Shown here: positions 45,864 to 58,367 of the stretch, in pieces
How the letters are laid out: each line of letters opens with the position of its first letter
Position numbering within the stretch: the stretch's first letter is position 1
From: Triatoma infestans
Taxonomy: Eukaryota > Arthropoda > Insecta > Hemiptera > Reduviidae
Length of the DNA: 64,000 nt
NCBI GenBank assembly: GCA_011037195.1
Contig: JAAEAF010000623.1
Coordinates: 175,760-239,759, forward strand
Direction of reading: 5' to 3'
Translations under genes and position numbers: made by a program
Notes under the pieces: model-generated
Databases searched by the model: none
What the model was told of the DNA's origin: nothing
The model's input: the letters and a program-made list of their open reading frames with translations, nothing else

Positions 45864-46581
45864 AGAAGAGTTAAATTAAAAATTATAATTATTTACTATT
45901 CTGAATTTCTTTCACATCTAGAGTAATACACATCATATTACTCTATATATATATATAAAACAGAATTGTGAGACTTACAATGAGAGAAAATTGTGGTGAG
46001 AGTATATTGCTCATTTATTTTTCTTTTATATTGTATTTCTGCGAACAGTGTAAACTAACAAAGAACATCGATTGAATGGGAGCGGCTAATAGTAATAATA
46101 TGAACAGCTAAGCAGCTAATTGGCAACCATATTATATAATAATAGGATTATCGACCAGGAACCCTAGTCCGATATATGAAGATCTCCAGGATAAATTTTA
46201 ATTATTATAAAACCAACTTTTCCTGCCAATGTTTCAAAGTTATATTTAACTGTTCTTCAGGTCTACAGAAATAAAGTTTTCATTTAATAACTATTACATA
46301 TTATAGTTGCAATTTAAATCCAAAACTACAATTCAAAATAATAAATTGAGTTTACAAAAAAATGACGAACAAAAAACAAAAATTATTATACAGATTTTTG
46401 TTCAGTTCTGATAAAAAATTATTGGTTCAGGATAGTGGGTGTGTGTATGAGTGGAAATCCTCAATTCTTGTTTTTTGCTTATTTTCTTGAGATGTGTCGA
46501 CTTAAAGAAGTTATCATCTGTCAACAAAAAGAATGATTGATGATGTCCTCCTTAGGTTGAAATGTCTCGACAAAATAAAGC
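45864..46581. other. Non-coding stretch with hammerhead-like motif m7
   Basis: No gene is seen. It contains TATCGACCAGGA (about 46149), shared with 38893, followed by the motif at 46230-46261. The downstream part is AT-rich. Confidence 0.4.
46230..46261 (-). ncRNA. Hammerhead-like motif m7
   Basis: The minus strand reads CCTGAAGA, AC, AGTTA-AATA-TAACT, TT, GAAACA. The core halves are intact with a 5-bp A/T stem set off by a few unpaired bases. Confidence 0.35.
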
Positions 46582-47023
46582 AAAAAAAAAAAAAAATCTG
46601 GTGTAAAACACTCACATACATGACTTTCTTTAATTGACGTCAACAATATTGTGACTCACAAAATATTTTCTTCAAACTTAATAGTTTTTAATAAATGTTT
46701 GACTTGAGTTTTATATCAATGGGAGAATCGAAACTTTATAAAATGACTTTTATTTGAGGATAGCATAACCTCCTCCCCATCCCACAAATTTCTTTAAATG
46801 AAATTCTCGGAAATAAAGTTTCCATTAAAAATGATAGATCTCTATATTCACAGTTAGTATATCAAATTTAATGAATCTTGTCAAAGTTTGTATGGATAAA
46901 ATTGTGGAAACTAAAAAAAAAACGGTTGTGTAAAAACGCATTTCCGGTTTACTAATTTTCTTGAAATTCGGAATTATGGCAGTCTATTTATTTATAATTA
47001 ATACTACTTAGATAACAGGTCAC

Positions 47024-48184
47024 ATCAGCAACAATTTGATTTAATTTATTTGGATTTTTCAAAGGCTTTTGAACAGGTTGATCATGGTATATTACTTAAA
47101 AAATTGTACGAACTTGGCATTCATGTTTCCTTGTTGGATTGGCTATCCAGTTATTTATCCAAGAGATATCAAATCATTAAGCTTAAAAATACTTTCTCTT
47201 AATATTACCTCGCTACTTCTGGTGTTCCTCAGGGGTCACATCTAGGTCCTTTTCTTTTTAAACTCTTCATTAATGATATAAAGTCATGTTTTCAACCTAT
47301 TAAATTTTCCTTGTTTGCCGAAGATATGAAATTATTTCTTTCAATTAAATCTTTAAATGATGCTCTATTACTTCAGTACTCTTTAATCAAGTTGCAACTT
47401 TGGTGTTTGGCTAACAACATAAATTTAAACAAAAAAGAAATGTAAGGTAATGTACTTTTCATAAAAATTCAAATCCTTTAAACTATGACTGTAAACTATT
47501 TTCCATTCCTTTGAGTACAGTTGAACAAGTTAAAGATCTTAGCATAATTTTCGACAGTAACTTAACTTTTGGCTCTCATATCGCTTCGATTATAAGCAAA
47601 GCCAATAAGTCTCACGGTTTTATAACTAGAACAACTAAACACTTCAAAAATAGCTGTACTTTAGTCACCTTATTTAAATTAATGATCCGGCCATTGCTTG
47701 AATATGGTTCTTTAGTATGGTTTCCTTACCAATCAAACCTAGTCGACAAACTTGAAGCTGTTCAAAGAAGGTTTCTCCGTTTTATTTGTTATAGAAAAAG
47801 TGGTATTCATCATGTGGCACCGTATAATATAAGTATGGAAAGTCTGGCTTTACAACCTCTTGACACAATAGGAGATTCAACATTGATTGCATATTTGTTT
47901 TTAAACTCCTAAATAATATTATTAATTGCCTTGACTTACTCAGTAAACTTAACATTCATGTGCCTTTGAAGAGTACTCGTCCAGAGATTAATATTTTCAA
48001 AAACCTACAACGCAACAAACTGTGCAAATTTTCGTCCACTGTCACGAATAATGAACAATATTGCAACAAATTATCTACTGACTGTGATTTTTTTGTTTTA
48101 AATATAAATAATTTTAAAAAGATATTATTATAGTTAATCACAGTTATATTGTTACTAAATATTAATTATCTATTTTTTTTTTAC

Positions 48185-48217
<33 letters not shown>

Positions 48218-48349
48218 TTCAGTGTTTTATATACTTATATATATATTACATGTTCTCATTTATTTTATATTTGACGATGTACTAGTAATTGTATTGTTAT
48301 ATATTGTAACTGGGTTTTCACCCATTTGCAATAAATAAATAACTAAATA
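47024..48349 (+). mobile_element. LINE RT fragment, CR1/Jockey group
   Basis: The plus strand encodes LIYLDFSKAFEQVDHGILL (catalytic Asp), SGVPQGSHLGPFLFKLFIND, SLFAEDMKLFLS (YADD replaced by FAED, so one catalytic Asp is lost), then 47511-47912 with VKDLSIIFDSNLTFGSHI, RPLLEYGSLVWFPYQS and AVQRRFLRFICYR. The 3' end is a (TAAA)n-like run (48330-48349). It is 5' truncated inside the RT, with stops and shifts. Confidence 0.75.
48188..48219. repeat. (ATT)n microsatellite
   Basis: About ten ATT units in the 3' non-coding part of the LINE. Confidence 0.9.
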
Positions 48350-48690
48350 ACAAAATGGTATAAACAACAAAGATAGGACTTTAAAAAAAATATAACACCA
48401 CCCCTCTGCCAGAAGCACCCTTAAATTGCTTTACCCGGAGAAATATTGCAAATAAAAGTTGTAGCTCTTTATATGTATTGTTTTCACATAAATAGTTGAA
48501 AGAAAAACCTTGGAGCCGTTTTAGAGAAAATAGCAGAAAACTGAAAGAAACTGTTAGGTAAAAACGCACTTTCGATATATGTTAGACTTTTAAAAAAAAT
48601 CATTAGAGCCGTTTTCGAGAAAATCGAACAAAACTGAAAAATATATTTACTATAGTGGTGCTTCCGGTTGACTTATTTGTTCTAAAACTT

Positions 48691-48809
48691 ATCCTCAGGT
48701 TCTTTGCTAGTACTAATCGTGGGAAAAAGTGGGGAGTTAGTAACGAATCGTGGTAGCAAATGTCAGAACTCAATGACCCCAATAAAAATCGTTGTCTGGT
48801 TAGTTTCGG

Positions 48810-48845
<36 letters not shown>

Positions 48846-49962
48846 TTTATATGATTTCTTTTTATAGTGTTGGTATTAAGGAATATGATACCTATTTTCA
48901 AGTACGAGTTTCCCCATTTTTCAGTTAGAACAAAGCATATTCCATTATCCCAAACTTAATTGGGTATAATTTATTTTCTTTAATCAATTGGATTCTGATT
49001 TAGTGCTCTGGTGCTTGAAGTGGACTTCTAGGTTGTTTTTGAGAAGGTCACTTGTTTGTTGAAGTAAAGAATGACACTTAATGATTCGTTGACAAGCAGA
49101 TTCTGTAACAACGGCAATTGGCAATTCTGTAGCAAATTGGCAATTGGTTTGCAGTTGCCAATTTATTACGAGTATAATATGTAAGGCACTTTATGTCTCT
49201 AATACGGTAGGTACCAAGTCGATACTAGCGCTTCCAGTAATTACTTAACAATAACAAATAATAATAATTCTATGACAAGCGTATAATTAATATAATGTTA
49301 AAAGTTTATATTATTGTATTTTATAATCATAACTTTATTGCAATAATATGTCTACATATTAGTGTTACAATGTTGTTGAGATTGTTGTGTTGTTAAGGAG
49401 ACAATATGTAAATAGCGTTTAGTTTGCTAATCCTTAGTGCATAGATTAGCTAATCAAGTGAGCTGTTTAATGAAGGGTATCTTGCCTCATGTCAGGCAGC
49501 TTGTACAATAAACGGGTGGACTGTTATAGGTAAAACCAGTATTAACTCAGGAGTCAAAAGGGATACTCCTTTTTCCCTATAAACGACCTTTGCGCATAAA
49601 CGTATATATAATGTATCTGACGTATGAATAGTTTGGTGCTGATTATAAGTTATATAGAAACTGTCTAATGCGGTCACCTTGCTTCCCTCCTCAGACTAGT
49701 CGGTGTGACCCAAGGGGGGCGAGGGAAGAAGCCAGGGATATGTTCACCTTCACACGAAATTATAATTATTTTACTGGTTCAAAGTGTTTGCATTATAGCC
49801 GGATGATTACGGATGCACTATGATTATACGGCAGAAAATATTCTGTAAACTTTCTTATTGAAAACAGAGTATGTGTGGATGTAAAAATTAAAAAAAAAAG
49901 AAAGATGAACACTTTCTTCCAGAACTGGTTAGCGATTTTCTCCATTATTGAATTACTTTCAT
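48691..49962. other. Non-coding stretch with (TA)n
   Basis: No gene is seen. (TA)n at about 48811-48841. The segment 49480-49740 has higher GC (CACCTTGCTTCCCTCCTCAG, CCAAGGGGGGCGAGGG) and could be an LTR or leader remnant, but no boundaries were found. Confidence 0.4.
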
Positions 49963-50436
49963 TATTTATTATTTATCTGTGGGGAGGGACAAAATTTTAC
50001 GCTATCCAAAGCCCCACTGGGCCCATATAGTTACCCCAAGAAAAACAAAAACAAACCGGGTCTAATCCATCTAAGATTCACCGCAGTCTGAACAAATCGG
50101 ACAATAACGTTAAAGGGAAGTTGCCTAAGCTCTTCCAAAAACATCCTATACCGACCAAAGGTCCTGAACCTAATTTCCTCTCAACCCAGGCAATGTGCAT
50201 ATGATGGATGGGTGTTTCCTCCTCTGCCTCACATACTCTACAAAATGGATCCGGCATGACCCCCATCAAGTGAAGTTGTCTCCTTAAACAACAATGTCCA
50301 GTAAGGGATCCAACCAGATGTTTGAGTAAAACAAAACAAAGCTCCGTGAAAAACACAACAACTTCTCACTAATAGCGCTTTCCGGACCCTCGATGAGCAA
50401 CTTGGACTGCCGGCAACCAACTATGCTCATCCATAT
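49963..50436 (-). mobile_element. 5'-truncated RNase H-type LINE 3' end, 10-bp target duplication
   Basis: TTACTTTCAT flanks the block (49953-49962 and 50437-50446). The minus strand encodes LVGSLTGHCCLRRQLHLMG and PDPFCRVCEAEEETPIHH, the C-terminal region that follows RNase H. It is closely related to the copy at 53307-54241 (both begin near ACGCTATCCAAAGCC in their 3' part). Only the last part of the ORF was integrated. Confidence 0.75.
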
Positions 50437-50446
50437 TTACTTTCAT

Positions 50447-51060
50447 ACGTGAACGAAACTTAAATTTGAACCACAAATCATAGACTGGCTATCTTGGTAG
50501 TTGTAATGATGGTAGGAAGAAGATTAGTGATTTTGAAATGTGGAACACACGAACTGAATACTTTTTGCATGTAAATACAATTTTTATTTTGCGTTCTTTG
50601 CGACGAGAAAGTTTATAATTCTGATTGGTTGATGATGACGGTAGGTAGCATGATGAATGAAGAATGATGTGAGTCGCCTCCCAATGACGAATTCGTCAGA
50701 ACCTAGCCACTAATTGTTTAGTTCTCAGATTGTCGGCATTTAATTCAATTTTTCCTACCGCTAGAGACTAGATGGGAAAGCTTCGAAGTTTAAGCTCATT
50801 CATCATAATTGTAGTGGGCGATAAAAGGGATGTAATGCGTAGTAGACGCACTTTAACTGACGTTTGCTAATGGAACTATTGAGTCCTGCTTCCAAATGTC
50901 GAATTTGATGGTAAATGGTTCCATTACACAGTATTGCTTTATAAATAGCAATCAACCGATCAGACAATGGAAAAGAAAATAATGATTGTCAAATAAAATC
51001 AATTAAAAAAAATAACATGGAATAGAATAAAATTGAATTTTTTTATTTTTTTAAGATTAA
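50447..51060. other. Non-coding stretch, nothing recognised
   Basis: Mixed sequence with no open frame or repeat match that I can see. Confidence 0.4.
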
Positions 51061-52520
51061 AAAGTTTCGACAATTTGATTTAAAATTATGGATTATTTTA
51101 ATAATAATATTTTATTGCTTTAGAAAATACATTCTGTAGCAGGAGTTGGTTACAAAAATCAAAATAATTATAGAAATAAAAATAAGATCATAAAGTTAAG
51201 AACAAACAAAACAACATCTGTGAAAATAAGAGTGAAACTGAGTAAAAGAGCTTTTATATCTATATATACTCTTAAAAACAATTAAGTGGGTGAAAACAAA
51301 ATCAGCTGAGAAAAATGAAAAAAATAAATTGATTAATAAAGAGATAGAAGAATTTCTCCTTTCTTCCTCCCTTCTCTCTCTTTTTCTTATTCTTTGTAAA
51401 TAAACTTTTTGTAAATACATTCCTTTTTCCTTTTTTCTCCCTTTCCTCCCTATTTTCTTCTTTTTGTAAATAAACAGAACAACAATAATAGAAAGGAAGA
51501 ATAAAAATAAAACAAAAAGAAGTGATGTCTCTCAATCATACAAATTTCTACGTAACTTTAAACCTGCAGATGGATAACAAAATATATCGTTTATTTGTTT
51601 ATAATCATTAGACATCAGTAAGTCTGTTTGTGGATAAGCAGTTGATAAATATTTACTTAAGAATTTAGCTCTTAAATTATCCAAAACTTTACAATCATAT
51701 AAGAAATGTAAAAGATCATCTTTTTTATCGTTATTGCACAATTTACAAAAAGCTAAAGGAAAAAATTGATATCTATCATTACCGTGAATTATCCTAAAAT
51801 TCTTTTTATAATTACATAAACGCTAAATTATGGATTATTATTCTTTAAGATTTTCATACAATTGGTCTGTTCAATAGAAATATAAAAATTCAGTAAAAAT
51901 TAAATAACATGTTGCATATAATGATTGGGTTTGTAGTGCTTGTTAAAATCCATAATAAATCAATCGATTAATCAACATTGATCTAACAATGTGAGAGAAA
52001 CTTTGTATATAGAAATCCACGTTTTTATAAGAAATTGAGGAATCAGATTGTGGAGTTGGAAAAAAATCCGAATCGTAGAATTAATGAAGAAAAGCGTGCT
52101 GTGATAAATATTAAATAATCTTTGATAATTTTTAACAACATCAAAACAATAAATTCTATCTTGATTGTAATACACATTAGTGTCATTTTATCTACAACAA
52201 GGAGTAATTACCGTTATGGGATGAAGTAAAGCATCCAAGGCATGGTATAAGCCAGCCAGGTGGACCACTTTGGGATCACAAAGTTTATGGTTACTTTATC
52301 AGCCCCATTTCACGAGTACTTATAAGTTTTCAAAATAGAATATTGAATTTTATTTGTAGTATTAAATGAATATACTAATTCATTATCTAGTTGGCATAAT
52401 ATTGAACGCTTAGAAATTAATTTCATTTTGTTCATTACTTCATACATTTTTTTTTTTAATTTATATTTTTTATTTTTATTTACCGTTTTGAAGATTTCCT
52501 GAAATTCCAATTCATTTTAA
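51061..52520 (-). mobile_element. LINE C-terminal fragment, related to 56983-58137
   Basis: The minus strand at 51741-51532 reads FLYDCKVLDNLRAKFLSKYL then INDIFCYPSAGLKLRRNLYD. This has the same layout as the terminus of the LINE at 57586-58128 (CPALSSFRSKYIL ... LRKILSS). Protein-like frames upstream (52175-51972 and 52510-52310) may be further ORF2 remnants. The long A-rich, protein-free part at 51061-51530 would be its 3' non-coding region. Confidence 0.55.
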
Positions 52521-52559
52521 ATTTTATATTTGAGTTTTTAAAAACTTTGATGAATTTCA

Positions 52560-52960
52560 ATTTAGCCTCTCGTCTGTAGTACAGATCCATTGCCGGATTC
52601 AGTTCCCGTTACAAGCTTCATCGTGACGAGCTTGAGTAAATTGGAAACCATGTCTGACCTTGTTTGTTAATGGCAGATCCACGGCGATGTGAGCCAGATC
52701 TCCTACGAAAAAACTTGCCGACTTACTCACCTAGACCAAGAAGCTGAAGTTTATAGTAGTGAAGTGTATAAGCTGGGTTCGATTTCCGATCTTGGCACTT
52801 GTTTTATTTGATGTACTAATATGAGTAATACATAGTAAAGTATGTCTGTTAACCGCCTCCGTCAATGTCACCTGGACAGGCATGACTTTTGTTTTTTTGT
52901 GTTTTTTTTTTACTAAGCTAGGCCATCATCGCTGCTACAAACGGGTGAAACCTGTCTTTT
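52560..52960 (+). mobile_element. Possible tRNA-related SINE of another family
   Basis: GGGTTCGATTTCCGATCTTGG at about 52775 resembles a tRNA T-arm (B box) and is preceded by GAAGTGTATAAGC. A CG-containing body (CACGGCGATGTGAGCCAG) lies upstream. No second copy is seen here, so the call is weak. Confidence 0.25.
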
Positions 52961-53306
52961 AGCCAACTAAAAAATTGTTCCTATACACTTATCATTATAA
53001 TAGTCTAAACACGGTCCTAGAAAAAGAAGGTGCCGAGAATGTGCCATTATTTCAGTGAGACCGAAACATTACCTTAGTTGCTTCATTCATGTATTTATAA
53101 CACTATTATCTATTTCCTCTTCGAATGGTCATCGTCGTGTACTAAATTTTCTCATATTCATTATAGAGTTTGAGAAATTTATTATTTTTCTTCGCGATTA
53201 TCCTTCATTTGCAGCAGTCAGCACTATTTCTAAATTGTAACTTTGTTATTAAATTCAGCTTTTTTACTTCGGGGATACTAAGAGAAAATTTGTGTTGTTA
53301 TAACTA

Positions 53307-54241
53307 TTATTATTATTACTCGCAGAAGGGGAGGGCAAACCCTACGCTATCCAAAGCCTCCCAGGGCCCATATAGCTACCTCTAAAGAATAACAACCACT
53401 GGGACTAGAATGAAAATCCAGGCCCAGGTTTTAACCATCTAAGTTTCACTACAGACCGAACAAATCGGACCAAAACCTTAAAAGGACACAGCTTAAGATC
53501 CTCTACCGATATCCTATTCCGGCCGAAGGTCCTAAACCTAATCTCCTCACAACCCAAACAATTCGTCATCAGATGCATGGGTGTTTCCTCCTCATTCTCA
53601 CAAACTCTACAAAAGGGGTCAGGCACGAGTCCCATTATATAGAGATGTCTCCTTAAACCACAATGCCCAGTGAGGAATCCAACCAGATGCCTGAGGGAGG
53701 TCCGTGAAAGACATCGGACCCCGCTACTCAAAGCTCCGTCCGGGCCCCCAATGAGCATTTTAGGCTGCCGACAACCCCCTCACTCATCCATAAGGATGAG
53801 TGCTGTGAGGTCATCCACGTCTGAAAGCCCGACAAACATGTGCCAGAAGACACAGGCTCTGGACCAATGAAAGGGAGAGAGGCACCTAATTTGGCAAACC
53901 TATCCACCTCCTCATTCCCAAAGATTCCCATATGACCTGGAACCCAGACCAGAAGCACATCCTTTAATGAAGAAAGATCTTCCAGTCTTTTAGAACATTT
54001 CAACACCAATCTGGAAGTGAAGACACATGAATTAAGCGCCTTCAACGCAGCTTGGCTGTCCGAGTAGATACAAACACCTTTTAAATTAGTGTTACGCACC
54101 CTCTCATCCAAAATACAGCAAAGAATTGCATAAACCTCAGCCTGGAAAACGGTGGCCCACTCACCAAGAGTCGCTACCAAATGATCTCCCGTCTCAAAAT
54201 AGACGGCAGCCCCAGACCTACCATGCATCCTGGAACCGTCC
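53307..54241 (-). mobile_element. 5'-truncated RNase H-type LINE, 13-bp target duplication
   Basis: GTTGTTATAACTA flanks the element (53294-53306, 54242-54254). The minus strand encodes RNase H from 54228 (GRSGAAVYFETGDHLVATLG, TVFQAEVYAILCCILDE, CIYSDSQAALKAL, VLLVWVPGHMGIFGNEEVDR) and after a frameshift the tail at 53758-53405 (LRHLVGFLTGHCGLRRHLYI, PDPFCRVCENEEETPMHLMT). Its 3' tail is a (TAA)n run, seen as (ATT)n at 53306-53320. The catalytic Glu and middle Asp are kept. It is a well-preserved copy. Confidence 0.8.
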
Positions 54242-54254
54242 GTTGTTATAACTA

Positions 54255-55307
54255 AGTCACATCTTAATGAAATTCGAATATTTTCTTTATCATTGTTCTA
54301 TTTCAGCAGCTTTCAGTTATTAATTCCTCTTGGAGTTCCTCATTAATCTCAGCACCTTACGATTGTCAAAACTTTGTCTTACCTCTCCTACAATGATCTA
54401 TCTATCACATTTAACTGACTGCTTTATTCGAACATATAATAATGTATTACCATCCATAAATATTCATGGTATATTTGTAATTTCAAACATTGTTTATGTC
54501 GCAAAAAAAAAAAAAAATGCGCTGACATTATGCTAAACATTAATAAAGAAAAAAGATATGTAATTTACTAGATAGGTTAAAGAGGAAAATGGTTAAGAGT
54601 AAGAGAAAAGCTTATTTTATTTCAGGCTGGCTTAACGTTCAACTATAAATCAGATTTCTTGGATGAGGGTGGAAACTTTTTGTCTAATATTAATATTTAA
54701 CTAACAAATATAGATTTAACAGTTAAACGCGGGTCTCGAATTGGGGGACGTCCTAGTTATAAGACCATGCTCATAATCACTATCAAATCTATAACATAAC
54801 CTGATTAAGTACTGAATTGTAGTAAACAAAATTGTGAAAGCTCTTTAACATAATATTTTTTCATTTTTAACTCATAAATAATGTTTACTAACGTATACTT
54901 TTAAAAATGCTTAAAATTTTATTAACATAACTAATTTCTCAAGTTATATTTTCTATCTCTACCAGTTAAGAAAAGTGAGGTTTATAATCTTAAGTACACT
55001 TCAACAACACCCACTTGAAACCTTAGTGTTTCTAACATGAATGATGAATGATTCAGTTTTTAGAACTGCCTGCCTACTTCCCCCTTATATTGGATTTTTC
55101 CATAATGTATTCTCCCAAACCAAAAACTACCTGCTTAACTTTATGTTATCATTATTGTTAAAAAAATATTAATTCAACATTTACAATTGTGAGCGGCTTT
55201 TGTTGATATTGTTTGCAAATGACACTAGGACGATAATAGATAAGGCGTAAGAGTATTCTAACCAGCAACTACTAATCATAGAATGCCTCTTTGTATATAA
55301 GACAAAC
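54255..55307. other. Non-coding stretch, nothing recognised
   Basis: AT-rich, with an A run at 54505-54517. No frames or repeats that I can assign. Confidence 0.4.
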
Positions 55308-56170
55308 AAATCTGGTGTGAAACACAAGACATTGTCTTACTGCAATTAATAAAATTTAATTACCACATTTGCATTAAATTAGCCGTATTTAATAAAGTTT
55401 CTTTAGGATTGCCATAAAAAAAGTATTATGGATTAAGGATATTATATCTGGTGTGTGTGCGCCATCAACTCTAACTCAAACAAAGCTTTTGATGGCAGTT
55501 TAAATTCAAACATGACCGACATGGCATCCCCCAGAACCTTTCAAATGATTTTTTTTTTTCAGACTAATGTTCCAAATAAAAGTGATAGGTTTATATCTGT
55601 GCGGTTAGCATTCCAAGTTTAAAGAAAATCCCCATAGTATTTTACGAAAAAAAAAACGCACCTTAATAATGCACTTTATAGTGTTCTATAAAGTAACACT
55701 TCCGGCTAACTGATTTTATGTAAATTTTAAATTCTATCAATGGTTCTAATGTATATGAATATTACGTATATGGTAAAACCATAAATTGTATTGAAATGAT
55801 ATACTTTACAGCTAAGCTTAATGTTGCTCTTCCCCCAGGACCCTTCACCCACCAAACATCAATTTACCCGGGAAAAATAACACAAATAAAAGTGATAAGT
55901 ATTTTTATGTGTAGTTTATGTACGAAGTTTGAATGAAAAATCATTGGTGCTGTTTTTTTAGAAAATCGCGAAAAATGAAAAAAAATTAGAAGAAGAAACT
56001 CGCACTTTTGATTGATGGATTTTCACTTTTGGTGGATGGAAACCTTTGCAACAGTTGCGGTGGTAATACCTAAACGGAATACAGTTTGAGGTTCCCATGA
56101 TATTTCGTTTTTAAGATATTCTTTTAAAACATACACACACATATTATATATTTCCTTAGAAAAAAACCAT
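55308..56170 (+). mobile_element. Diverged family H element (copy I)
   Basis: It begins AATCTGGTGTGAAACACAAGACATTGTCTTACTGC, so the left end is recognisable. Two units follow (CACTTCCGGCTAACTG at about 55697; TAAACGGAATACAG near 56072) and a CA stub near 56130. The right end is lost. CTCGCACTTTTGATTGATGG replaces the usual CTTCCGGTT block. Confidence 0.6.
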
Positions 56171-56382
56171 ACACAAATAAATAAATAAATCTTCGATCTT
56201 CTAAAGAGCTTTATGAATGAGATAATTCTTTTACAAAACTCTTTTATATAAAAATAAAAACTACTCCAACCACAGACAAACCAAATTTATAATTTATGCA
56301 CTTTAATAGAGGGGGGGGGGGAATCTAACACAACTCACACTCTGAGAAGTATTTAGAATATAAACGAAAATTATTCTTAAAC

Positions 56383-56591
56383 AAGCTAAAAAATTAGTTT
56401 GGCTCGGGCCAAAGAAAAAACTTTTTATTTAAAAAAAAAATTGTTCGACGTTTCGGACACCTTTAGTGTCCTTGCTCAGGAACGGTTAAGGAAGAATGGA
56501 GAGTTAAATGATAAATGTTAAATGATTAAACTTTATTAAAAATAAAAAGTTTCTTCTTTGGCCCTAGCCAACTATTTTTTTTAGCTTGTTT
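56383..56591. repeat. Foldback with hammerhead-like motif m8
   Basis: The arms at about 56383-56440 and 56530-56591 are inverted copies: AAGCTAAAAAATTAGTTTGG with CTCGGGCCAAAG against CTTTGGCCCTAGCC with TTTTTTTTAGCTT. The spacer of about 90 bp contains the motif at 56448-56480. This is the same architecture as 38923-39014 and 41661-42095, with unrelated arm sequence. Confidence 0.65.
56448..56480 (-). ncRNA. Hammerhead-like motif m8
   Basis: The minus strand reads CCTGAGCAA, GGACAC-TAAAG-GTGTCC, GAAACGT. It has the longest stem of the set (6 bp). The left core is CTGAGCA instead of CTGANGA, so one conserved G is changed. Confidence 0.35.
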
Positions 56592-56972
56592 AATTAAAAA
56601 CGGCCAAACATAAATATTGATTACATTAAAATATTCTTCATAAGAATTGCTTATTTTTTTTTTTTTTGAAATAGGTAAAACAAATTTTTTAATCCCGCAA
56701 CATAAAATACAAAGAAATAGAAAGATAAACCGATTTTTTTCTTTTCCTAAACTAATGTTATTATTTCTCAAACATTACGCTGGTAGTCAGAATAATCTCA
56801 CTTGTGAATGGATGGAATTATTTTCTGTTGAAGTAAGAACGAACTAGGAGAAAAACTAGGGGATGAAAAGTAATCTCAGGAAAATCTATCTACGTACACC
56901 AGCCTCACAAATTCCAACATACCAGTTCTCAGATTCAAACTGGTGATCCTTTTCAAAAGACATATTCGCAAA
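56592..56972. other. Non-coding stretch, nothing recognised
   Basis: T-rich and mixed sequence between the foldback and the next LINE. No frames of note. Confidence 0.4.
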
Positions 56973-56982
56973 TGGTTATATT

Positions 56983-58137
56983 TATTTATTTAATACTCTG
57001 TTTTTGCCTTGAAGGCATACAGAGGAAGTTGGCAACCAATACACATATCTATACAATTATGTAAACAAAACAAAAACTCCCAATAATAAAAAAATAAAAC
57101 ATTACAAAAATAATACAATCCAGATTAGAAAAAGAAATGAGTGCTACTATTTTCTCATTCTTTTTTTCTTCGCTTTCCTTTTGTAACTAATTCAAGGATG
57201 CAAACATAATTACAAACAAAATGAAAAAAATTAAAAAAAAAGAAAAAAAAAGAAGAAATGAATGATTTGACTGAAAATGAAATGAGAATTTTAAAACTAA
57301 TACGAAAATAAGAAAGCAAAAAATAAAAAAATACAATAGACAGCACATAATTAAAGTTGAAAGTTTTGACTACAATAATAATAAGTACAATTAAGAATAG
57401 ACATAAGCAGTAAAAGTGCAAAACAATGTGCGTTTACAAATTATAGCATTTTAATAAACCTTAAATAAAATATAAATAAATACAAACATATCAAATTAAT
57501 ACAAATATATAAAATTAATACAAATACATAAAATTAAATACATTCAAGAAATGCAAAAATCAGAATAAAGGAAAATGAACAAAGATCAACTAGATAATAT
57601 CTTTCTCAGCCTAAAGCTTTCCGAGCAGAACAAAAATATATCTTTTATTTTATTTTCATGATCAGCAGTCGAAAAATCCATCAATGAAATGAATATATCA
57701 GACTCAGAGACTGGGGGCATTGGACAATATTTCAGTATATATTTTGACCTAAACGAGGACAGAGCGGGGCATTTAGTTAAGAAATGTGCTAAATTGTCCG
57801 GTGCATGCAACTGACAAAGTGTACAAATTACCTGAATATCGAAATAATGACGCTGTTTATTAAAATATATGCTACACATTTTCTTATTGGCAAGCCTTAA
57901 TTGTACGATTAGTCTTAATTTATTTATGTGCATATTTATTTGGAAATGGGGCTCGGTTAAGTCAAAAGTACTAAGACTGCGGTATGTAAGATTAAATCTG
58001 CTGTTTAAAATGGCCTCAACATCCCGGCTTATAAGATTATTTTTAAAAGACGTTAAGAGAGACTGATAGTTCTCTTTAATTAATTTCAAGTCCTGCGTTT
58101 GCCATACATTATCAAAACCTATGCCCAAAATATAGTT
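56983..58137 (-). mobile_element. 5'-truncated LINE with 180-residue ORF end, 10-bp target duplication
   Basis: TGGTTATATT flanks the element (56973-56982 and 58138-58147). The minus strand keeps an open frame at 58128-57586 ending with INMHINKLRLIVQLRLANKK, VICTLCQLHAPDNLAHFLTK, CPALSSFRSKYILKYC and SFRLRKILSS. This is a CxxC-H-C tail like that of CR1/Jockey-type ORF2 proteins. A long A-rich 3' region follows, ending TGCCTTCAAGGCAAAAACAG and a (TAAA)n tail at 56983-56995. The uninterrupted frame suggests a recent insertion. Confidence 0.75.
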
Positions 58138-58212
58138 TGGTTATATTAAATGGCTATATTAGGTAAATCTTTAATTTTCAACAAAACAAATAATTTTATT
58201 TCATATTGTTTT

Positions 58213-58335
58213 TACTTTCTCTTACTCCTAGTAAGAGGAAGTATTGTAATCGTGTCAAATTTTCGATATCGAGTTTTCACCGGAAATATCCGTTTTGAGG
58301 TTCCCTGAGTCCAAAAAAGTGGTTTTTAGCGAATG

Positions 58336-58367
<32 letters not shown>

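Larger units (their letters stand above)
46582..48690 (+). mobile_element. Family H element split by a LINE (copy H)
   Basis: The left part (46582-47022) has the A tract, TCTGGTGTAAAACACTCAC and the first unit up to GATAACAG. The right part (about 48350-48690) resumes with GGTATAAACAACAAAGATAGG, CCACCCCTCTGCCAGAAGC, CAAATAAAAGTTGTAGC and GGTGCTTCCGGTTGAC. The two halves join at homologous positions of copy A, so the intervening 1.3 kb is an insertion. A short ATAACA at both junctions may be the target duplication. Confidence 0.7.
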
